Source of the DNA: Planctomycetaceae bacterium
Lineage (GTDB): Bacteria; Planctomycetota; Planctomycetia; Pirellulales; Thermoguttaceae
Assembly: GCA_031287585.1 (NCBI GenBank)
Contig: JAITST010000180.1
Span: 1 to 7,965, forward strand
Reading direction: 5' to 3'
Length of the DNA: 7,965 bases
Each line of letters starts with the position of its first letter. Position 1 is the stretch's first letter. Shown in pieces: positions 1 to 5,929 of this stretch. The notes under the pieces are model-generated. The model did not search any database. It was not told where the DNA came from and worked only from the letters and a program-made list of their open reading frames with translations. The position numbers were made by a program, and so were the translations under genes.

Positions 1-2
1 CT

Positions 3-764
3 AGCGGGTTGGGGCGGATTATCGCTGAAGCGTTTGCTGCGGCTGGCGCTGACTTGGCACTCGTTGCGTTGGAAGAACGCGATGTCGAAACAGCGGCAAC
101 AGAAATCGCGTCGCAGTACGGAAACCGTGTCGTTCCGATACACGCGAATATAACCGTTCAAGACGACGTTGACCGTGTGTTCGACGAAGTCCGTTCACAA
201 TTCGGACAACTTCACTGCCTTGTCAACAACGCTGGACGTTCTATGCGGGGGCACGTACTTGACACGACTCCCGAACAATTTCAGGCGTTGTTCGACCTCA
301 ACGTACTCGGCACGATTCGCTGTTGCCGTGCGGCTATACCGATGCTGTTACCGGTTCGCGGACACGTCATCAATATCGGTTCGCTCGCGGCGAAGAGTGC
401 GTCGCGGTGGGTTGGTGCGTATCCGGTTTCCAAACACGCGGTCGCGGCGTACTCGCAGCAGTTACGTCTTGAACTCGGAGAACAAGGACTTCACGTCTTG
501 CTGGTTTGTCCCGGTCCGATTCAACGTTCAAACGAGCGGCTATACAAACTCGAAGGCACTGATGACATTCCCGAATCGGCGTTAGCACCCGGTGCTGGCG
601 TTAAGGTAAAACGAATCGACCCGCAAAAACTAGCGTCAGCAATTCTAAATGCCTGTGAACAACGCCGCCCGGAACTGGTTGTACCATGGAAAGCACGACT
701 ACTGTTCGCAATCTCGCAACTATTTCCGTCGCTCGGAGATTGGTTAGTGAAACGGAATACGTGA
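3..764 (+). CDS. Short-chain dehydrogenase/reductase (SDR), 5' end cut off by the window
   Basis: Classical SDR, an NAD(P)-dependent oxidoreductase of the Rossmann fold, probably cytosolic; the substrate cannot be told. The open frame runs to the window edge, and the codons before the TTG at 9 read Ser-Gly, giving SGLGR. This is the end of the TGxxxGxG nucleotide-binding loop, so the TTG is not the start and roughly 15-20 N-terminal residues are missing. Counting from that TTG as residue 1, NNAG is at 73-76, the catalytic tetrad is Asn98, Ser125, Tyr138 and Lys142 (YPVSK), and CPGPI follows at 167-171. The end of strand 2 carries acidic residues (LEERD), which would lean to NAD over NADP, but weakly. 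The usual Asp of the adenine-binding loop is Asn here (ANIT, 46-49). The C-terminal stretch (PWKARLLFAISQLFP) resembles DHRS7-type SDRs, which often carry a hydrophobic C-terminal helix. The stop is TGA at 762-764. The frame is intact. Confidence 0.93.
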   Translation, partial: SGLGRIIAEAFAAAGADLALVALEERDVETAATEIASQYGNRVVPIHANITVQDDVDRVFDEVRSQFGQLHCLVNNAGRSMRGHVLDTTPEQFQALFDLNVLGTIRCCRAAIPMLLPVRGHVINIGSLAAKSASRWVGAYPVSKHAVAAYSQQLRLELGEQGLHVLLVCPGPIQRSNERLYKLEGTDDIPESALAPGAGVKVKRIDPQKLASAILNACEQRRPELVVPWKARLLFAISQLFPSLGDWLVKRNT

Positions 765-1051
765 GTAAATCATTTTGTTTTGCGTTTTTCGCGTTGAAAA
801 AAATTTATCTGTTTGACTGCTACGCCCAGACAAATGTTGCTATTCATACCAATTGCAACGATTATAACGATTTGCACATCAGATATTCATTATATCTTTT
901 TTATTTTCACTAACTTTACAGTGCAGCGTGCGTACAAATATATTACAATCTTCTGAGTTAGAGGCGGCGTTTGTTATCGTGTTTCTAACTTCGTTTCGTT
1001 TTTTCAAATCATCAACAATAAACTTCATCAAAACTTTACAGGGAGAATGCT
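765..1051. other. AT-rich intergenic region upstream of the chemoreceptor gene
   Basis: This gap of 287 bases separates two genes on the same strand. It is much richer in A and T than the flanking genes, and I found no convincing coding frame in it. I looked for sigma-70, sigma-28 and sigma-54 type promoters. TTGACT at 813-818 is a good -35 hexamer but has no -10 at the right distance, and TATAAC at 863-868 has no matching -35. No CCGATAT-like sigma-28 or TGGCAC-N5-TTGC sigma-54 element is visible. The 10-mer AACTTTACAG occurs twice, at 912-921 and 1032-1041, the second running into the ribosome binding site. The long leader suggests the receptor gene has its own promoter, but I cannot place it. 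Confidence 0.6.
1041..1045 (+). promoter_or_regulatory. Ribosome binding site deciding the GTG start of the chemoreceptor
   Basis: GGGAG lies six bases before the GTG at 1052. It fixes this non-ATG start, because the next in-frame Met (residue 17) already lies inside the first membrane helix. Confidence 0.75.
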
Positions 1052-3667
1052 GTGAACAAGTTTAGAGTCGGAACAAAATTGACATTCGGTTTTGCGGTTA
1101 TGATATTGCTGATAGTTGTGCTTGGCATAACTGGTTATGTTTGTCTTAAAGAGGCAGCCGAGTATTCAAGCAAGGTTGCCAAACAGAAAGAAATCGGAAC
1201 AAATGCTGAACAGATTAACCGTTGCGTTTTCAAAACACGGTTCTACTCGGTATATGGTTTGTACAGCCGAAACATCGAAGGCATCGGTGACGCTAACTCG
1301 CAGTATGTGACGTTTCGTGATTATCTGGAACGCGGTACCAAAGAAGTTGCCGACGAAGTTTCGGGTATAGTTGACCAGATTATATCATCGTTAAAAGCGT
1401 TGAAAGAGCGGGCAGGATCTGACGATAAGCGGTTCGACGCTGACATTGAGAGTTGCGAAATCTTGCGTAAAGACTTCCGTGACTACGATACCGAAACAAC
1501 GGAATGGTCTGTAAAACAACAGGCAATCATACAATCTATCAAAGACAGAACCAAGTATGCCGAAACCGCGCGTAAGTCGGTTAAGAGTATCGTTGGAAGA
1601 ATTAAGTCTATGATAAAAGACGAGTCGCAGAAGGTAAAAGTTGCTCATGAAGGCGGTGAAGTGGAAGTTGATTATACGGACGTTCGTTTTGTAGCGCAAC
1701 AAGAATCGTTCGGTGCAATTGTTGAAGGTATCGAGACCGCGATTTTCCACACGAGCGAACAGAATCGTTTGACCGACCCTGTCGCGAAGAAGTTACAAGG
1801 AGACTTGTTGCTCGCGCAGTTGGATACGTTACTCAAAAACATCGAGGATATTTCAAAGGATTTACATTCAAACGAGAACAAGGCAGACGCGAAAGCGGCA
1901 ATAGATTCTATCAATTCGTGGAAGAACGAAAATCTGAAAAGTGAAATGTTGGTAAAAGAACAGGGTGAAATTTACGCTCGGATGGTTGAAATCGGAAAAC
2001 GTTCTGTCAGTGAAATTGAAAAAGTAAACGCGGAAGCAGACGCGTTGGCGAAGGAAGCCGAAGCCGCACTTGCACATATTACACGTATCGGTAACATTAC
2101 AGTTTTCTCGTCGATTGTTATTGCCGTGCTAATTGGTATCATCTTCGCGTCCGTGTTGACGAGTAACATCGCTGGCGCAACGTCCGCGATTACGGAGACA
2201 TTGGCAGCGGTTGTTCGTGATGGAGACGTATCGGTACAAGTCGCGCCGGAGTTGAAAGGTCGCGGTGACGAGATAGGCAGACTGTCACGGATTACGGAAC
2301 AAACTATCAACGATTACAGTTCGATTGCAACGCTTGCACAATCGTTAGCAAACGGCGACTGGACGGTCTCAACGAAAATCAAATCTGATAAAGACGTGAT
2401 GAATGTTAATCTTGAATCAATGATTCAGAAAATTTCGTCGGCGTTAAATGAAGTTTCAATGTCTGTCACGCAGGTCAACGAAGGTTCGGCTCAGATGGCA
2501 TCGGCGGCGGACAGTTTGTCGCAAGGTGCAACGGAATCGGCGGCGAGTCTCGAGGAGATTACAGCGTCAATGGGACAGATGGGTAGTCAGACAAGCCTCA
2601 ACGCTCAAAACGCGAACGATGCGACGAAGTTTGCGAAGTTGGCGAGTGAGGCGGGTATTGAAGGACAATCAATGATGGAGCGAATGATTTCGTCAATGCA
2701 ACAGATAACGAAGAATGCGTCGGAAGTGCAAAAGGTTATCAAAGTCATCGACGACATTTCATTCCAGACGAACTTGTTAGCATTGAACGCGGCAGTAGAA
2801 GCCGCGCGAGCGGGAACGCACGGAAAGGGTTTTGCGGTTGTCGCGGAGGAAGTACGTAATCTCGCGGCTCGCTGTGCAAAAGCGGCTGCCGAGACAACGC
2901 AGATGATAGAAGGTAACAACAAGCAGATTAACTCCGGTGCGGAAATCGCAACTGAAACCGCCGACAAACTCAACGCGATTGTCGAACACGCCGCGAAAAC
3001 ATCCGACTTGATTGGACAAATCGCTATAGCAAGCAGCGAACAGGCACAAGGCATTTCGCAGGTAACACAAGGTTTGCAACAAATTGACGCGGTTACACAA
3101 CAGAATACGGCGAGTGCCGAAGAGACCGCGAGCGTGTCGAATGAGATGAACTCACAGGTTAAGAACTTGCGAAAGTTGATTGGGTTCTTCAAAATCAGCG
3201 CGGCAACATCGTTAACGAGTACGATAAAATTGGACGCGCAGGTAGAACCGACAGTGGTAACACCTGAACCGGTTCGCGTCTCACAACACGAATCGGCAAA
3301 GCATACTGTAACAACGCCGAAACCAGCAGCAAAGCCAGTGGTTACTCCAACGGCAATGCCGCCGGTAGCGAAGGCAAAACCTGCCGCGACAAAATTGGGT
3401 TCAGCAACGCAACATCAAACGAGTGGTAGTGCGGGTAGTTCAACGCCGACAATAGATTTACCGCATACACCATCACTTGGTTCAAAGACTCCGCAGAAAG
3501 TAACGAAAACACTCGGCTCGTCTCACTCCGGCGGTCAGGTGTCGGTAGCAAGTAAACCGTCCGAGTTCCCGGCAGAGCCGAAGGCAGCGGCAAAGACGGG
3601 CTGGAATTCCCCGACAAGCGGCGAAGTAACAATCCATCTGGACGACAAAGAATTTGGAAAGTATTAA
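1052..3667 (+). CDS. Methyl-accepting chemotaxis protein, membrane-bound, with long C-terminal tail
   Basis: Transmembrane chemoreceptor that relays ligand binding to the CheA kinase through CheW. The GTG start gives MNKFRVGTKL, a typical receptor N-terminus. TM1 is about 11-32 and TM2 about 349-370. The 310 or so residues between them are predicted helical and too long for a single four-helix bundle; a two-module (HBM-like) sensor is possible but unproven. A HAMP unit spans about 369-422 (DEIGRL at 406-411), and a second HAMP-like unit about 423-465 (LANGDW, then MIQKI). The signalling hairpin is about 466-714, with its tip near 567-605 (NLLALNAAVEAARAG, then GKGFAVVAEEVRNLA). The trimer-contact Glu of enteric receptors is Thr589 here (RAGTHGKG), a position that varies outside enterics. 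Likely methylation pairs are Glu501/Glu502 (ASLEEITAS) and Glu690/Glu691 (SAEETAS). The layout resembles the 40-heptad class. Residues 715-871 are a low-complexity Pro/Ala/Thr/Lys linker ending in EFGKY, which fits the x-aromatic-x-x-aromatic CheR-tether pattern. No other che gene is in the window. Confidence 0.97.
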   Translation: MNKFRVGTKLTFGFAVMILLIVVLGITGYVCLKEAAEYSSKVAKQKEIGTNAEQINRCVFKTRFYSVYGLYSRNIEGIGDANSQYVTFRDYLERGTKEVADEVSGIVDQIISSLKALKERAGSDDKRFDADIESCEILRKDFRDYDTETTEWSVKQQAIIQSIKDRTKYAETARKSVKSIVGRIKSMIKDESQKVKVAHEGGEVEVDYTDVRFVAQQESFGAIVEGIETAIFHTSEQNRLTDPVAKKLQGDLLLAQLDTLLKNIEDISKDLHSNENKADAKAAIDSINSWKNENLKSEMLVKEQGEIYARMVEIGKRSVSEIEKVNAEADALAKEAEAALAHITRIGNITVFSSIVIAVLIGIIFASVLTSNIAGATSAITETLAAVVRDGDVSVQVAPELKGRGDEIGRLSRITEQTINDYSSIATLAQSLANGDWTVSTKIKSDKDVMNVNLESMIQKISSALNEVSMSVTQVNEGSAQMASAADSLSQGATESAASLEEITASMGQMGSQTSLNAQNANDATKFAKLASEAGIEGQSMMERMISSMQQITKNASEVQKVIKVIDDISFQTNLLALNAAVEAARAGTHGKGFAVVAEEVRNLAARCAKAAAETTQMIEGNNKQINSGAEIATETADKLNAIVEHAAKTSDLIGQIAIASSEQAQGISQVTQGLQQIDAVTQQNTASAEETASVSNEMNSQVKNLRKLIGFFKISAATSLTSTIKLDAQVEPTVVTPEPVRVSQHESAKHTVTTPKPAAKPVVTPTAMPPVAKAKPAATKLGSATQHQTSGSAGSSTPTIDLPHTPSLGSKTPQKVTKTLGSSHSGGQVSVASKPSEFPAEPKAAAKTGWNSPTSGEVTIHLDDKEFGKY

Positions 3668-4111
3668 GACAAGAACATACATTGCTTGCACATTCCAAAA
3701 ATTCACAATGGTAAATATGCGTAAAATACGGCATCATGATGTTGTCGCGAGCAAACCTTATTTGGAAAAACGTAAGGCACACAACTTGCCTACTAATGTT
3801 TTTTATTCACAGGTAGTCAAAGATAGAAGGATATAATACGAAAAACTATCCTTGCCTATCCTTACCTACCTGTGAAAAATGACATTACAAAATCGTTGTA
3901 AGTTGGTGACATCGTATTGTAATTTTTGGGAAAGTACAGATTATTGTTGCTCGCTCTAATTATAAGTAAGGTAATGAGGTTGTTTTTATGATGATACGTT
4001 TGCTACTGAAGTGTTCATTAGTAAAAATAAGGTTTCTTGTTCCTCAAATTCATTGTTGAGCAAGTTATACACTGTTCATTTTTTTCACAGGTGGTTAAGG
4101 ATAGGTCATTT
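3668..4111. other. Convergent non-coding gap with palindromic repeat elements
   Basis: This gap of 444 AT-rich bases lies between the stop of the chemoreceptor gene and the stop of the facing metallopeptidase gene. It holds the palindrome at 3806-3876 and most of a one-armed copy from 4084. Smaller inverted repeats are TTACAA/TTGTAA around a five-base loop (3885-3901) and CTCAA/TTGAG around an eight-base loop (4043-4060). A five-bp AGGCA/TGCCT hairpin near 3775-3791 comes before a six-T run at 3799-3804. It is too weak and too far from the T run to call a terminator. Two short open frames across the repeats both read SQVVKDR, but that is only the repeat translated in the same frame, and neither has a start context. 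I see no tRNA or other RNA gene. Confidence 0.7.
3806..3876. repeat. Imperfect 71-base palindrome (REP- or MITE-like element)
   Basis: The left arm (3806-3833) begins TTCACAGGTAG and ends AAGGATA. The right arm (3847-3876) is its reverse complement with 25 of 28 bases matching plus two extra bases. The loop is 13 bases (3834-3846). The right arm, read on the minus strand, contains AAGGATAG twice, separated by GC. The arms are flanked by T-rich sequence on the left and A-rich sequence on the right, so neither strand has a U-run after the hairpin, as an intrinsic terminator would need. A third arm occurs at 4084. I saw no target-site duplication. Dispersed palindromic repeat is the best description. 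Processing site, transcription barrier or protein-binding site remain possible. Confidence 0.8.
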
Positions 4112-4122
4112 TTACTTATCCT
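4084..4122. repeat. One-armed copy of the palindromic repeat, overlapping the 3' end of the metallopeptidase gene
   Basis: This copy opens with TTCACAGG and matches the right arm of the 3806-3876 element, read on the minus strand, in 18 of 20 bases from CACAGG to GATAGG. Its T-rich lead-in (3' part of TGTTCATTTTTTT) also matches. The opposite arm is reduced to TATCCT. Together they can form a nine-bp stem (AGGATAGGT 4098-4106 with ACTTATCCT 4114-4122, including one G-U pair in plus-strand RNA) and a seven-base loop. The TAA stop (4112-4114) and last two codons of the facing gene lie in this hairpin, so the element may have supplied the present C-terminus. Confidence 0.65.
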
Positions 4123-5407
4123 GAATTCCCCGCGAAAACTTTACTTCTGCCTCACCCTGATTGTTTTCCAAACTGTTTGGCGAATCGTTTATTCGGAAGA
4201 ATATTGTACCGGATTCTGTTGCAGTGTAGTCTATGCCGCTGCCTACTGTGATTGGTTTCATAAACGCTGAACCCGCGTCGGGTTTGTCTGTTACTACCGC
4301 CATGAGCAAAACTCCTATCGGGTTTCCGTTGTGATAGCGAATCGTTATGCCGTTTGGTTGCGACCACCACTTTGACGGCGTGTTGTCAAGTGCGAATCGT
4401 CCACTTGCTGTGAGCCGATAACTTTTTCCCTTCTCAACACTGTAACCGCTGTTCTGCCAACCGCGTTCCGATTTAACACGAACCGGTTTCACTCCGCTTT
4501 CGATTAACTTGCCGACAACGAAACTTTCGATACGTGTTCGCTGCACGTCGTATCCGTAATCAATCTGACTCGCAAAGTCGTACCAGCGTTTTTGCAGTAC
4601 CGCGAACTTTTCGCTGCCAATCAACTCCTTTACCTTGCCGTTGAACCGTTTGAGGTCACGCGGTATCGTTGGCGACAATTCTTTCGTCATTTGCAGCATC
4701 ACGTTACCTCCGTTATCGTTCGCGGTTTCCGTTGCGAGAAACATTGTCAACGCCCAACTCCACGCATACGCATTCGGGTCGTCGTACTCTTTCGACACTA
4801 ACGTCATCACTTCGTCAATCGTGAGAAACTTTCCGGCGTTGCAATCGTCGTGAATCAACTTAACACGTCCCCACAACAAAACGTCTTCACGTTTTCGCGG
4901 TATGATAGCGAGTTCGAGTTTAACGCCGTCCGTTTTGCCGCCGTCGATGTAATGCGTTGACAGCAATTCCGCAAGCCCTTCACGATACCACGGCGGTCCC
5001 AGTTCGCCGTACAAGTACCACATCAAACCGTGAACGCCCTCGTGTAACAACAGGTGACGACGATAATAATCGCTTTTCGGTTCGAGTACCCAGAGACGGT
5101 TGTCGAATTGAAAACCTGTACGCAATTCGGGAACCCGCTCGAGCAAGCCGGAATCGCGGAAGTTCAACTTGTCGCGAACCAAACAGCCTTCCATCTTCCA
5201 GTCCGCAACCTTCTCAATCGGTACACAAAACCATTCGCACCAAATCGGAACCGCCAAATCGAACAACGCGGGCAAAGCATCAACCTCCGCCGACGCTGGA
5301 ATATCGGTAGTGAGCCGTAAATGTTTGCCGTCCAAAACACGCAAAGCATCGGCGGCAAACAGATTGTTTGCGAATAGGAGTAAAAGGAAGGCGATGCGCG
5401 GAGACAT
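4112..5407 (-). CDS. Secreted HExxH metallopeptidase-like protein with lectin-like C-terminal domain
   Basis: Probable exported zinc peptidase of the gluzincin type; substrate unknown. From the ATG at 5407 it has 431 residues. The signal peptide covers about 1-18 (MSPRIAFLLLLF, cleavage near NLFA/AD). HEGVH at 122-126 (bases 5030-5044) gives two His ligands and the catalytic Glu. WYREGLAELL follows, with Glu143 17 residues after the second His as the likely third ligand, as in the NEGFAE motif of M1 peptidases and in DUF1570-like proteins. A helical region follows, then from about 316 a beta-domain with GWQNSGY, KWWSQPNGITIRYHNG, PIGVLL and FFRINDSP. It resembles PA-IL (LecA)-type galactose-binding domains often found on planctomycete secreted proteins; this is from memory, not a search. 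An upstream TTG at 5431 with GGTGA three bases before it is an alternative start that adds eight residues. The gene begins 57 bases after the pseudopilin stop on the same strand, so it is probably co-transcribed. Confidence 0.88.
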   Translation of the reverse strand: MSPRIAFLLLLFANNLFAADALRVLDGKHLRLTTDIPASAEVDALPALFDLAVPIWCEWFCVPIEKVADWKMEGCLVRDKLNFRDSGLLERVPELRTGFQFDNRLWVLEPKSDYYRRHLLLHEGVHGLMWYLYGELGPPWYREGLAELLSTHYIDGGKTDGVKLELAIIPRKREDVLLWGRVKLIHDDCNAGKFLTIDEVMTLVSKEYDDPNAYAWSWALTMFLATETANDNGGNVMLQMTKELSPTIPRDLKRFNGKVKELIGSEKFAVLQKRWYDFASQIDYGYDVQRTRIESFVVGKLIESGVKPVRVKSERGWQNSGYSVEKGKSYRLTASGRFALDNTPSKWWSQPNGITIRYHNGNPIGVLLMAVVTDKPDAGSAFMKPITVGSGIDYTATESGTIFFRINDSPNSLENNQGEAEVKFSRGIQDK

Positions 5408-5464
5408 AATTTTTATGTTCGTTAATTTCAAATTTCACCACAAATACACGAAAAAGTAAATGAT

Positions 5465-5929
5465 TCAATCTATCAACGTCTGAAACGGCATTCCGGTTGG
5501 TGACTGGGGCAGGTCTAACGGGCTTGTTGGATTGTATTGTTGTTCGTTGAAGATTTGGTTTGTACGTTGTTTTGCTACCCAGCGTTGCAGTTCAAAGGGC
5601 GGTAACGTTGGGTCGGTTGTTTTCTTCGCTGTTACGCAGACTGTCATAAGTTGCAGTCCGCTGTTTGGCGTAACCGATGGCGAGACCATCACACAGAATT
5701 GCCAATTACGCGCCGTAGGAACAACACGAAACGGTTGCGGCGTGATTGGTTTGTCAGACGCAATCAGTTCCGCCATTGTTGACTGACAGACCAACTGCAC
5801 CTCCGCCAACTCCGCCGCGAGTTGCGATTGACGCTGCGTACTGCTCATCAGGCGAAATATCCCCGCCAGTGATACCACCAAAATAGCAGCCGCAACCAAC
5901 ACTTCCAGTAACGTAAATCCGCGACACAT
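5465..5929 (-). CDS. GspI-like type II secretion pseudopilin (prepilin-type cleavage/methylation domain)
   Basis: Minor pseudopilin or pilin-like protein of 154 residues, anchored in the inner membrane and processed by a prepilin peptidase. From the ATG at 5929 it reads MCRG then FTLLEVLVAAAILVV. This gives a four-residue leader ending in Gly, a Phe at mature position 1 and the conserved Glu at mature position 5 (residue 9), followed by one hydrophobic helix to about residue 28. The rest (ARNWQFCV, LQLMTVCVT) fits a small pseudopilin globular domain. GspI is the nearest family by pattern, and this protein is somewhat longer than a usual GspI. The start is chosen because it yields the classic short leader and its A is the last base of the upstream gene's TGA (a TGATG overlap). 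No Shine-Dalgarno is visible, so translation probably depends on ribosomes finishing the cytochrome gene. An ATG at 5992 would give a 25-residue basic leader and a 64-base overlap, which is less likely. No other secretion gene is present, and the partner proteins must be encoded elsewhere. Confidence 0.88.
   Translation of the reverse strand: MCRGFTLLEVLVAAAILVVSLAGIFRLMSSTQRQSQLAAELAEVQLVCQSTMAELIASDKPITPQPFRVVPTARNWQFCVMVSPSVTPNSGLQLMTVCVTAKKTTDPTLPPFELQRWVAKQRTNQIFNEQQYNPTSPLDLPQSPTGMPFQTLID

Noticed and set aside
9..11. TTG at 9 as the true SDR start
   Set aside because: Codons before it continue the Gly-rich nucleotide-binding loop in frame to the window edge, so the gene begins outside.
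586..590. The Thr-for-Glu change at the receptor tip (RAGTHGKG) as a loss-of-function sign
   Set aside because: The position varies among receptors outside the enteric bacteria, and the rest of the tip is intact. (Residue numbers, corresponding to bases 2807-2821.)
770..815. A terminator after the SDR gene (GCG, five T, CGC with flanking TTTT and AAAA)
   Set aside because: The core stem is only three base pairs, and extending it needs a three-base bulge.
2605..3192. A 195-residue minus-strand open frame opposite the receptor signalling domain
   Set aside because: It lies wholly inside the well-conserved hairpin on the other strand. Its Ser/Ala/Ile/Cys-rich composition is what the reverse frame of an Ala/Glu/Asn-rich coiled coil gives, and it has no start context.
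3342..3782. A 146-residue minus-strand open frame across the receptor tail and stop
   Set aside because: It is antisense to the low-complexity tail, shows no recognisable motif, and its stop-free length follows from the tail's repetitive codons.
3654..3836. Small 60- and 77-residue plus-strand frames (the second at 4037-4270) that both contain SQVVKDR
   Set aside because: The shared peptide comes from the DNA repeat arms being in the same frame. There is no Shine-Dalgarno, and the second frame runs antisense into the peptidase gene.
3806..3876. The palindrome as a rho-independent terminator for the receptor or peptidase gene
   Set aside because: In both directions the hairpin is followed by A-rich, not T-rich, sequence. 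It could still affect RNA ends, but it lacks the defining U-run.
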